Below, one piece after another: positions 56,564-64,000 of a DNA stretch of 64,000 bases. A program made the translations under genes and the position numbers. The DNA is from Acidobacteriota bacterium (GTDB lineage Bacteria; Acidobacteriota; Thermoanaerobaculia; UBA5066; Gp7-AA6). The stretch is taken from NCBI GenBank assembly GCA_027307335.1, contig DAHUXD010000003.1, positions 62,001 to 126,000 on the forward strand, in the 5' to 3' direction. The notes under the pieces were generated by a model. It saw only the letters and a list, made by a program, of their open reading frames with translations. It was not told the origin of the DNA and did no database searches. The stretch's first letter is position 1. Every line of letters begins with the position of its first letter.

Positions 56564-56870
56564 GCTCGGCGCCGAGGCGCCGCAGCGTCTCGAAGCTGTA
56601 GATCCCGTCGTTGTGTCCGTCCGCCCAGTCGAGCTGGAGCGCGTAGGCTCCGACACGCCGGTGGGCCACGGCCTGGAACGCGCGCGGCGTGAGCGGGCGC
56701 TCCGGGGGCTTGTAGACGTTGCCGAGGATGTCCTTCTCACCCTTGCACATGGCGCAGGGGCAGGCCCGACGCAGCTTCTCGAGCGGAAAGTAGTCCTCGC
56801 GGCCGTCGTCCCAGACGAGGACGAGCTCGTTGCCCACGAGAAGAACGTCGCGAGGCGTCGGGCTGGCCAC
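56538..56870 (-). CDS. DUF971 family protein
   Basis: The 110-aa protein has the DUF971/gamma-butyrobetaine-hydroxylase N-terminal-like fold. It shows LVLVWDDGREDYFPLEKLRR, then CPCAMCKGE (metal-binding cysteines near 36-41), VGAYALQLDWADGHNDGIYS and FETLRRL. The family is often linked to Fe-S assembly or associated with Mrp/ApbC proteins. The GTG start is 4 bases after the kinase stop, so it is probably co-translated with it. The last residues (QGSDSAGV) come from a palindromic repeat and are not part of the fold. Confidence 0.88.
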   Translation of the reverse strand: MASPTPRDVLLVGNELVLVWDDGREDYFPLEKLRRACPCAMCKGEKDILGNVYKPPERPLTPRAFQAVAHRRVGAYALQLDWADGHNDGIYSFETLRRLGAEQGSDSAGV

Positions 56871-56874
56871 GAAC

Positions 56875-59460
56875 CTACTTCATCCCCTCGACGAGCTGGA
56901 GGTAGGACAAGACGCGCAGGTAGCTGTACGCGTACGCCGAGGCGTCCCGCGTCAGCACGATGCGCGAGATCGAGTTCAGGCCGGCGAGGTCGGCCGGCGA
57001 GAGGTCGCGCCAGGTCTCCTTGCGGTGCGTGACGACGTCGTAGCGGAAGACCCTCCACGGATAGCTCGTCGGCTCGAGAACGTAGAGAGTCCTGCCGTCG
57101 GCCGCGAATCGCGCCGGCCGGTCGTCGGGCGAGATGCCGTCGAGAGGCATCGGCTCGCCGCCCTGGATCGGATAGAGATACACGCGGCGGTCGGGACCGC
57201 GGACGACGCCGCTCTTGCCGTCGGGCGTGATCGTGCCGCGAAAGAGGGTGTATCCCTCGGGGGTGAAGGCGCGCGGCTTTCCCCCGGCGAGGTCCTGCAG
57301 GTAGATGCGGAGGCCGTGCGTTCCCTCGCTCGCCGTCACGACGAGGCTCTTGCCGTCGGGCATGAAGTCGGCCGTGACCGGAGAGAGCCCGTCGTTGGGG
57401 ATCGGGCGCGGCTCGCCGACGCTCGTCGGCAACAGGACGATCTGAGGATTCGACGAGACGTTCTTGATCGAGATGGCCCACGCGCCGTCGGGTGAGAGGG
57501 CCTCGGTCGCCCCCTCGCCGAGACGCACCGCCGGCGATCCGTCCATCTTGCGCAGGTACGCCGAGTAGCCGGGCCCTCCGCCCTCGCCCGATTCGGTGAT
57601 CACGAGCAGCTTGCCGTCGAGCGAGATGTCCGAGGCGAGCGAGTAGTCGAGCCACGACAGCTCGCGCTCCTTCTCCTCCCCCGGCCCCCGTCCGAGAACG
57701 CCGAGGCGCGCGCTCTCGTTCGTCATCAGCACGCGGCCGTCTTTCGAGATGTCGCGGATCGTGCTGATCCCCGGAACGCGTCCCACCAGGCGCGTCTTGC
57801 CCGATCGCGTCACCGCGTGCACCGCCCGGTTGAAGCCGCCCTCCGCCGCCGTGTACCAGATCTCTCCGCCGTCGGTCGACCACGCGAGTCCCTGCGCGGT
57901 GGCATAGACGGGCGTGAGCGTCGTCTTCTTGCCGGCGAGGTCCACGATCGCCACCGAGCCGCCGTCGTCGCCCGGCGACGGGTGATCGATGAAGGCGATG
58001 ACGTCGCCGCGGGGCGACATTCTCGGATGGCTGATCCAGCCGGAGGTCTCGAACAGGACCTTGCCGATCGGATACTCGAGCCGGTTCCGCGACCCGGCAT
58101 CCCGGACGATCGCGAGATCCTTGCCGTCGGGCGACCAGTCCGCCCACTGCACGTCGTCGAGGATGTCGCGCGGAGCGCCGCCCGCGATCGAGATCCGCGC
58201 GAGCCGGCCCGAGCGGATGAACGCCTGGGTCTGCCGGCGGTTGAGAGAAACGGCCATCTCCCCCGTCTTCGAGATCGAGAGGACCTCGGCATCGACCAGT
58301 CCGAAGGGCCGGGACTCGGGGCTCTCGGGCCGATTGATGAAGATCTCGATCGGCTTCCCCTCCCAGCTCGCCGAGTAGAGGATCGTCTGGCCGTCCGGCG
58401 CGAAGAGCGATGAGGCGACCTCGCCGCGCGAGAACGTGATCTGGCGGAAGGATGGCGGCTGGACGAAGCCGGCCTTCTTGCCCGCCGAGTAGATGAACGG
58501 CGCGACGATCGCCGCGCCGACGAGCGCCGCGAGCGCGAGCAGGCCCCACGGGCGCTTCGGAGCGGCGAGAGGAGCATGCACGCCGGTCGCCGCGGAGGGC
58601 GCGGAGATGGTCGACAGCGCCTCGAGATCGAAGGCGAGGTCTCGCGCCGACTCGAAGCGCTCCTCGGGGTTTTTCTCGAGACAGTGGCGCACGATCCGGT
58701 CGAGACCAGGATGGATCTCCTTGTTCGTCTGCGACAGGTCGGGCGGCTCCTTCGAGAGGATCGCGGTGATCGTGTCCGCCGCCGTGTCCCCGCGGAATGC
58801 GCGCTGACCGGAAAGCATCTCGTAGAGGATCGTGCCGAAGGCGAAGAGGTCCGAGCGCTTGTCGGCCGTCTTGCCACGCACCTGCTCGGGCGCCATGTAG
58901 CCCATCGTGCCGAGGACGACGCCGGGCGTCGTCCCGCCGGAGACCGTCTGCAGGTCGGTCTGCGAGCCCTCCGGCTTCTCCGACTTCAGCTTCGCGAGGC
59001 CGAAGTCGAGGATCTTGACGCGGCCGTCGCGGGTCAGGAAGACGTTCTCGGGCTTCAGGTCGCGGTGAACGATCCCCTTCTCGTGCGCTGCGGCGAGCCC
59101 CTTCGCGAGCTGCACGGCGTAGTCGATGGCCTTGCGCACCGAGACCGCGCCGGGCCCGAGACGACTGCGCAGCGTCTCCCCTTCGAGGAGCTCGGTCACG
59201 ATGTACGGCGCGCCGTCGGCCGTGCCGATGTCGTAGACGGCCGTGATGTTCGGGTGGTTGAGGACGCCGGCCGCGCGGGCCTCCTGCTCGAAGCGCTTGA
59301 GGCGGTCGGCGTCCTGGGCGAACGACGCGGGCAGCACCTTGATCGCCACGTCGCGCCCGAGGCGCGGATCCGTCGCGCGATAGACCTCGCCCATGCCGCC
59401 GGCGCCGATCGGCGCGAGGATCTCGTAGGGACCGAGCGTGGTGCCGGCGGCGAGAGTCAT
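56875..59460 (-). CDS. Ser/Thr protein kinase with C-terminal beta-propeller, copy 1
   Basis: The 861-aa transmembrane kinase has a PknB-type domain at about 10-275: P-loop IGAGGMGEVY (18-27), K41, HRDLKPEN (132-139), DFGLAKL (152-158) and MAPEQVRG. A single membrane helix (about 307-326) is followed by a periplasmic TolB/WD40-like propeller with repeated LFAPDGQ, WSPDGKD, SPDGAW and FMPDGKS motifs. All catalytic residues are present. The propeller presumably senses an extracellular ligand. Downstream is the DUF971 gene. It is highly similar to copy 2 in the kinase half and less so in the propeller. Confidence 0.93.
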   Translation of the reverse strand: MTLAAGTTLGPYEILAPIGAGGMGEVYRATDPRLGRDVAIKVLPASFAQDADRLKRFEQEARAAGVLNHPNITAVYDIGTADGAPYIVTELLEGETLRSRLGPGAVSVRKAIDYAVQLAKGLAAAHEKGIVHRDLKPENVFLTRDGRVKILDFGLAKLKSEKPEGSQTDLQTVSGGTTPGVVLGTMGYMAPEQVRGKTADKRSDLFAFGTILYEMLSGQRAFRGDTAADTITAILSKEPPDLSQTNKEIHPGLDRIVRHCLEKNPEERFESARDLAFDLEALSTISAPSAATGVHAPLAAPKRPWGLLALAALVGAAIVAPFIYSAGKKAGFVQPPSFRQITFSRGEVASSLFAPDGQTILYSASWEGKPIEIFINRPESPESRPFGLVDAEVLSISKTGEMAVSLNRRQTQAFIRSGRLARISIAGGAPRDILDDVQWADWSPDGKDLAIVRDAGSRNRLEYPIGKVLFETSGWISHPRMSPRGDVIAFIDHPSPGDDGGSVAIVDLAGKKTTLTPVYATAQGLAWSTDGGEIWYTAAEGGFNRAVHAVTRSGKTRLVGRVPGISTIRDISKDGRVLMTNESARLGVLGRGPGEEKERELSWLDYSLASDISLDGKLLVITESGEGGGPGYSAYLRKMDGSPAVRLGEGATEALSPDGAWAISIKNVSSNPQIVLLPTSVGEPRPIPNDGLSPVTADFMPDGKSLVVTASEGTHGLRIYLQDLAGGKPRAFTPEGYTLFRGTITPDGKSGVVRGPDRRVYLYPIQGGEPMPLDGISPDDRPARFAADGRTLYVLEPTSYPWRVFRYDVVTHRKETWRDLSPADLAGLNSISRIVLTRDASAYAYSYLRVLSYLQLVEGMK

Positions 59461-59494
59461 CGAGGATGTCCCGGGAGAGGATGCCCGGGGAGCA

Positions 59495-62080
59495 TCACTT
59501 CAGTCCTTCCACGACGTACATGTCGGAGAGCGTCCGCGAGTAGCCGTAGACGTACGCCTGGCCGTCGGGGGTCGGGATGATCGGCGCGATGTCCTGGATC
59601 CCCGCGCCGTCGCCCGGCATGAATTCCTTCCACGGCTCCTTGCGACCGGTGGCGACGTCGAGCCTGGAAACCCGCGCGGGCACGTCGCGGCGCCGGAAGA
59701 CGTAGAGGAACCGGCCGTCGGTCGACCATCCGGCCGGGGTTTCCTCGGGCGCCAGCCCCGGAATCGGCTGAGGCTCGCCGCCCTCGATCGGATAGAGGTA
59801 ACGCCTTCGGTCGGGGCCGATGACGGCGACACGCTTGTCGTCGGGCGAAACCGTTCTCGGCACCAGCCGATACCCTTCCGGGGTCAGCGCCCGGGGATTG
59901 CCGCCGGCCGTGTCGATCAGGAAGATCCGGCTCCCATGGCCCGGTTCATTCGCGGTGAAGATGACCCTCCGGCTGTCGTGGAGCCAGTCGCCGGACGACT
60001 CGATCTCGAGCCCTCCGGTCGGCAGGAGTTTCTTGTCGCCGGCTCCGGTGGGATAGAGCCACAGTTTCGGATGCTCCTCGCGAGGCGTGTCGGCCGTGAC
60101 CCACCGGCCGTCCGGCGAGATTGCCATGCCGACGCCATCGCCGAGGCGCACGGGGGCCGAGCCGTCCGTTCCCCGAATGAAGCAGGAGTACCCGGGCCCG
60201 GAGCCCTCCCCCGTCTCGGCGAAGAGCAGAGTCTTGCCGTCGGCGGTGAGGTCGAACGCCGCCGACCAGTCGAGCCAGGAGAGATCGCGTTCCTTGACTT
60301 CGCCGGCCCCGCGCCCCAGCACGCCGATCCGGATGACGTCGTGCGAAACGAGCACCCGCCCGTCCCTCGCGATGTCCTGGAGCGTGAGGCTCTCGGTGAC
60401 GCGAGCGAGCAGCCGTTCGGAGCCAGAGAGCGTCACCGCGTGGACCGCGCGATTGCCGCCGGTGCGCGTCCCGGTAAACCACACCTCCTTGCCGTCGCGC
60501 GACCACGCGAGACCCTGGGCGGAGGAGTAGACGCCGGCCAGCACGGTTTTCTTCCCCGCGCGGTCCACGATGACGACCGAGCCTCCGTCGTCGCGCCGGA
60601 TCGGATGATCGAGGAAGGCCACGATGCTTCCATCCGGCGAGACACGCGGATGACTGATCCAACCGCTCGTCTGGTAGAGCACCTTTCCCGCCGGATACTC
60701 GATCTGGTTGCGCTGGTTCACGTCGCGCACGAGCGCGTAGCTCGTGCCGTCGGGACCCCAGTCGGCCCATTGAACGTCGGTCGAGATCTCGCGGGGCGCC
60801 ACGCCGCCCGAAACGCTCACCTGGGCGAGCGTGCCGGCCCGGATGAAGGCCTCCTCGATGTGCCGATCCACGAAAACGAGCATCTCTCCGGTTTTCGAAA
60901 TGGAAGCCACGTCCGCGCCGACGAGGCCGAAGATCCGTGACTCCGGCCGGTCCGTGCGCGTCGCGAACACCTCGACCGGCTTGCCGTCCCAGGCGGCCGC
61001 GTAGATGACGGTCTGGCCATCGGGGGCGAACCGCGCCGTGTAGAGCTCGCCGCGACGAAAGGTGAGCTGCTGGTAGTTCGGCGGCGGAACGTAGCCCGCC
61101 TGCTTGCCCGAGCGGTAGCCGGCCACGAGCCCCACGGCCAGGGCGACCGCCGCCGCGGCCAGCGCGGGACCGATCCACCGTCTCCTGGCTGCCGGCACGG
61201 CCGCGGCGACTGCCCCGGTCTGCGCCGAGATGCTCGAGAGCGACTCGAGGTCGAACGCGATGTCGCGCGCGGACTGGAAGCGCTCCTCGGGGTTCTTCTC
61301 GAGGCAGTGCCGCACGATCCGGTCGATGCCCGGATTCACTTCCTTGTTCGTCTGGGAGAGGTCCGGGGGCTCCTTTGACAGGATCGCGGTGATCGTGTCG
61401 GCCGCGGACTCGCCGCGGAACGCCCGCTGCCCGGAGAGCATCTCGTAGAGGATCGTGCCGAGGGAGAAGAGGTCCGAGCGCGCGTCGGCGGCCTTGCCCC
61501 TCACCTGCTCGGGCGACATGTAGCCCATCGTCCCGAGGACCACGCCGGGCTGGGTGCCTTCTACCGTCTGCAGATCGGTCTGCGATCCGCCTTCCTTCTC
61601 GGCCTTGAGCTTCGCGAGGCCGAAGTCGAGGATCTTGACGCGCCCGTCTCTCGTCAGGAAGAGGTTCTCGGGCTTCAGGTCCCGGTGGACGATCCCCTTC
61701 TCGTGCGCCGCGGCGAGTCCCTTCGCGATCTGCACGCCGTAGTCGATCGCCTTGCGCACCGGCAACCCGCCGGTCAGCAGACGCGCCCGCAGCGTCTCGC
61801 CCTCGAGCAGCTCCGTCACGATGTAGGGTGCGCCGTCCGCCGTGCCGATGTCGTGAACGGCGGTGATGTTCGGGTGGTTCAGAATCCCCGCGGCCCGGGC
61901 CTCCTGCTCGAAGCGCTTGAGGCGGTCGGCGTCCTGCGAGAAGGTCGCCGGCAGGACCTTGATCGCCACCTCGCGCCCGAGGCGCGGGTCCTTCGCCCGG
62001 TAGACCTCCCCCATGCCTCCAGCGCCGATGGGCGCAAGGATCTCGTAGGGCCCGAGGCGTGTCCCGGTGGAAAGCGGCAT
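59495..62080 (-). CDS. Ser/Thr protein kinase with C-terminal beta-propeller, copy 2
   Basis: The 861-aa protein is the same length as copy 1 and has the same layout. The kinase domain has IGAGGMGEVY, K41, HRDLKPEN and DFGLAKL, then SPEQVRG in place of APEQVRG. A membrane helix lies near 305-325 and a propeller follows with repeats such as RFAPDGQ, WGPDGTS, SPDGSIV and SPDGRW. TAGAAT (62093-62098, minus) is 12 bases before the ATG, without a clear ribosome site. Separated from copy 1 by 34 bases, it is probably the head of an operon with copy 1 and DUF971. Confidence 0.93.
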   Translation of the reverse strand: MPLSTGTRLGPYEILAPIGAGGMGEVYRAKDPRLGREVAIKVLPATFSQDADRLKRFEQEARAAGILNHPNITAVHDIGTADGAPYIVTELLEGETLRARLLTGGLPVRKAIDYGVQIAKGLAAAHEKGIVHRDLKPENLFLTRDGRVKILDFGLAKLKAEKEGGSQTDLQTVEGTQPGVVLGTMGYMSPEQVRGKAADARSDLFSLGTILYEMLSGQRAFRGESAADTITAILSKEPPDLSQTNKEVNPGIDRIVRHCLEKNPEERFQSARDIAFDLESLSSISAQTGAVAAAVPAARRRWIGPALAAAAVALAVGLVAGYRSGKQAGYVPPPNYQQLTFRRGELYTARFAPDGQTVIYAAAWDGKPVEVFATRTDRPESRIFGLVGADVASISKTGEMLVFVDRHIEEAFIRAGTLAQVSVSGGVAPREISTDVQWADWGPDGTSYALVRDVNQRNQIEYPAGKVLYQTSGWISHPRVSPDGSIVAFLDHPIRRDDGGSVVIVDRAGKKTVLAGVYSSAQGLAWSRDGKEVWFTGTRTGGNRAVHAVTLSGSERLLARVTESLTLQDIARDGRVLVSHDVIRIGVLGRGAGEVKERDLSWLDWSAAFDLTADGKTLLFAETGEGSGPGYSCFIRGTDGSAPVRLGDGVGMAISPDGRWVTADTPREEHPKLWLYPTGAGDKKLLPTGGLEIESSGDWLHDSRRVIFTANEPGHGSRIFLIDTAGGNPRALTPEGYRLVPRTVSPDDKRVAVIGPDRRRYLYPIEGGEPQPIPGLAPEETPAGWSTDGRFLYVFRRRDVPARVSRLDVATGRKEPWKEFMPGDGAGIQDIAPIIPTPDGQAYVYGYSRTLSDMYVVEGLK

Positions 62081-62092
62081 CGAGGTGAGGCG

Positions 62093-62098
62093 ATTCTA
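62093..62098 (-). promoter_or_regulatory. TAGAAT -10 of the kinase pair
   Basis: TAGAAT, then 12 bases, then the copy 2 ATG on the minus strand. No Shine-Dalgarno lies between, so the leader is absent or only a few bases long. Confidence 0.5.
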
Positions 62099-62112
62099 CC
62101 TTCGAGCGGGCG

Positions 62113-64000
62113 TCACCTGAGGCCTTCGACGACGTAGAGATCCGCCAGGACGCGCTGAAACGAGTAGACGTACGACTTCTCGTCGGGCGTCGCCCAGACG
62201 GGCGAGATCAGGGTGATCCCGGCGGGATCGAGCGGCATGAGCTCCTTCCAGAGCTCCTTCTTCCCCGAGGCGAGGTCGAGCTTCGAGAATCGCTCGGGGA
62301 CCTCGCCGCGCACGCGCACGAACAGCGACCGGCCATCCTGCGAGAAGCCGCTGGGAACGTCGCCGGGCATCAGTCCGTTGATGGGAGTCGGCTCTCCCCC
62401 TTCGAGCGGATAGAGGTAGAAGCGGCGATCCGGACCGATCGAGGCCACGAACCTTCCGTCGGCGGTGACGCTCCGGGCGAACATCCGGTATCCCTCCGGG
62501 GAGATGGCCTTGGGCTTCGGGTCGTCCAGGCCCTGCATCCAGAGGCGCGAGCCGTGATCCGGCTCGTTGCCGGAGAAGAGGATCCGTCGGCCGTCCGGCA
62601 GCCAGGAGGCCTGCTCGATGCGCACGCCGCTCGGCGGCAACGGTTTCGGCTCGCCGGCGCCGATCGGATAGAGAACGACGCGTCGCGCCGTGCTCGAGCC
62701 CGCAATCGCGAGGACCGTCCGGCCGTCGGGAGAGATGCCGAAGGCGAGCCCGGGCCCGAGGCGCACCGCGGGCGAGCCGTCCGCCTTGCGGACGTAGACC
62801 GAGCCGCCCGGACCGCCCCCCTCGCCGCTCTCGTCGAAGAGGAGGACCTGGCCGTCGGGCGTCATGTCCCGGATGAGCGACCAGTCGAGCCAGGAGAAGT
62901 CGCGCTCCTTGGGCCCGCCCGGAACGAGTCCCGAGATGCCCTGGCGGGCCTTCTCCTGAACGACGAGGACCTTGCCGGACTTCGAAGCGTCCTCGATCGT
63001 GAGTCCGCCCGTGCCCTGAGCCATGACCCGGACGCTGCCGCCGCGCGTCGCGGCGCACAGAGCGCGCTCGTTGCCGACGAGGGCTCCCGTGAACCAGACC
63101 TCGGAGCCGTCGGGCGACCAGACGAGTCCCTGGGCGCTCTCGAACAGGCCCGAGATCGCCCGCACCTTGCCCGAGTGATCGACGAGCGTGACGACGCCGC
63201 TGTCGTCCCCCTGAACGGGGTGATCGATGAAGGCGACCTCGCCGCCGGGGGACACGCGAGGATGGGAGATCCAGCCGGCCGTCTCGTAGAGAGAATGGCC
63301 GATGGGGTACTCCAGCCGAACCTTCCCTCCCTGCTGGCGGACGACGGCGAGGTTCGACCCGTCGGGAGCCCAGGAAGCGAACTGGACGTCTTCGAGGACC
63401 TCCTTCGGCGAGCCTCCGCCGGTCATGCCGATCCGCGCGAGCGTGCCGGTCCGGGTGAACGGGATCGAGGTGTGCCGGTTCAACGACACCGCCATCTCTC
63501 CGGACGGGGACACGGAGAGCACTTCGGCGAGCGACAGGCCGAAGGATCGCGATTCCGGGCTGTCGAGCCGGGAGACGAAGACCTCCATCGGTTTCCCGTC
63601 CCAGCTCGCGGAGTACAGGATCGTCTGGCCGTCCGGCGCGAATCGCACCGCGCCGATCGAGCCTCGTTGAAACGTGAGCTGCCGGAACGACGGCGGATGC
63701 ACGTAGCCCGCCCGCCTGCCGGCGAAGTAGGCCGCCGCCATGCCGGCGAGGGCGATCGCCACGCCGAGGAAGAGCGGCACGCGCCGCGTCCGCAAGGGCG
63801 CCGAGGGCGCCTCGTGCGCCGCCCGCGGGGACGAGAGACCGGACAGCGCCTCCAGGTCGAAAGCGACGTCGCGCGCCGACTCGAACCGTTCCTCGGGGTT
63901 CTTCTCGAGACAGTGCCGCACGATGCGATCGACGCCCGGATGCACGTCCTTGTTCGTCTGCGAGAGGTCGGGCGGCTCCTTCGTCAGGATCGAGGTGATC
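62113..64000 (-). CDS. Ser/Thr protein kinase with beta-propeller, copy 3 (5' end outside window)
   Basis: The gene runs off the right edge. Visible are the end of the kinase C-lobe (ILTKEPPDLSQTNKDVHPG, then RIVRHCLEKNPEERFESA), a membrane helix (PLFLGVAIALAGMAAAYFAG) and a complete propeller (RFAPDGQ, SWAPDGS, SPDGSEV, ISPDGRT, WLPDGRR, FSQDGRS repeats). It ends FQRVLADLYVVEGLR. The ending VVEGL(K/R) is shared with copy 2 (VVEGLK) and nearly with copy 1 (LVEGMK). Active-site residues lie outside the window. The 32-base gap to copy 2 contains copy 2's TAGAAT. Confidence 0.92.
   Translation of the reverse strand, partial: ITSILTKEPPDLSQTNKDVHPGVDRIVRHCLEKNPEERFESARDVAFDLEALSGLSSPRAAHEAPSAPLRTRRVPLFLGVAIALAGMAAAYFAGRRAGYVHPPSFRQLTFQRGSIGAVRFAPDGQTILYSASWDGKPMEVFVSRLDSPESRSFGLSLAEVLSVSPSGEMAVSLNRHTSIPFTRTGTLARIGMTGGGSPKEVLEDVQFASWAPDGSNLAVVRQQGGKVRLEYPIGHSLYETAGWISHPRVSPGGEVAFIDHPVQGDDSGVVTLVDHSGKVRAISGLFESAQGLVWSPDGSEVWFTGALVGNERALCAATRGGSVRVMAQGTGGLTIEDASKSGKVLVVQEKARQGISGLVPGGPKERDFSWLDWSLIRDMTPDGQVLLFDESGEGGGPGGSVYVRKADGSPAVRLGPGLAFGISPDGRTVLAIAGSSTARRVVLYPIGAGEPKPLPPSGVRIEQASWLPDGRRILFSGNEPDHGSRLWMQGLDDPKPKAISPEGYRMFARSVTADGRFVASIGPDRRFYLYPLEGGEPTPINGLMPGDVPSGFSQDGRSLFVRVRGEVPERFSKLDLASGKKELWKELMPLDPAGITLISPVWATPDEKSYVYSFQRVLADLYVVEGLR

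Overview
This is a GC-rich bacterial chromosome segment whose gene content points to the Acidobacteriota, probably near the Thermoanaerobaculia. The pointers are a PadR-controlled orphan MacB/FtsX-type permease, GWxTD-domain proteins, several Ser/Thr kinases fused to beta-propellers, an alternative complex III (ACIII) operon joined to a caa3-type oxidase, and an SLH-like gene remnant. The lineage is inferred from these families; there is no rRNA or taxonomic marker in the window.

Layout: 1-8967 is an accessory-looking stretch. It holds a dihydrofolate-reductase-like gene tail, small hypothetical genes, PadR plus ADOP permease, a Tat-exported PhoD phosphatase, a DUF4188 protein and a DinB-like protein. 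These sit among dispersed 20-30 bp repeats (core AGGACTGACCCC) and gene fragments: an SLH tail, a RibD-like scrap, and a duplicated piece of the phoD gene next door. 8968-13528 carries class II ribonucleotide reductase, an A-type Fe-S carrier and a TVP38 membrane protein. 13591-17078 holds three tandem GWxTD paralogues. 17174-29608 is one respiratory operon: ActABCDEF (menaquinol to cytochrome c), a small membrane protein, SCO1, and oxidase subunits II, I, III and IV. Overlapping start and stop codons run through nearly all of it.

29556-43925 is a mosaic of short housekeeping units: DMT transporter, free-methionine sulfoxide reductase, methyltransferases, metal-dependent hydrolase, a SirB1-DUF2203 fusion, M20 amidohydrolase, SSS symporter, amidohydrolase, 3-hydroxyacyl-CoA dehydrogenase, FkbM methyltransferase and an MqnD-like menaquinone gene. 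The MqnD-like gene fits a menaquinol-fed ACIII. A 19-residue lysine peptide follows, behind a long probably structured leader, and then a PadR regulator under a palindromic operator. 44015-48270 encodes a PaoABC-like exported molybdenum aldehyde oxidase. 48313-54656 is read on the minus strand: a secreted protein, MglA/MglB, recR-ebfC-dnaX, SRP RNA, an ECF sigma/anti-sigma unit and tRNA-Ser(GGA). 54819-64000 holds a CGNR regulator, an FHA-GGDEF diguanylate cyclase, DUF971, and three tandem kinase-propeller genes, the last cut by the window edge.

A recurring feature is transcription architecture. At least ten units have a TAnnnT hexamer (often TAGAAT) only 6-12 bases before the start codon and no Shine-Dalgarno sequence, which suggests leaderless mRNAs. 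Inside operons, genes instead use 4-8 base overlaps and GTG/TTG starts.
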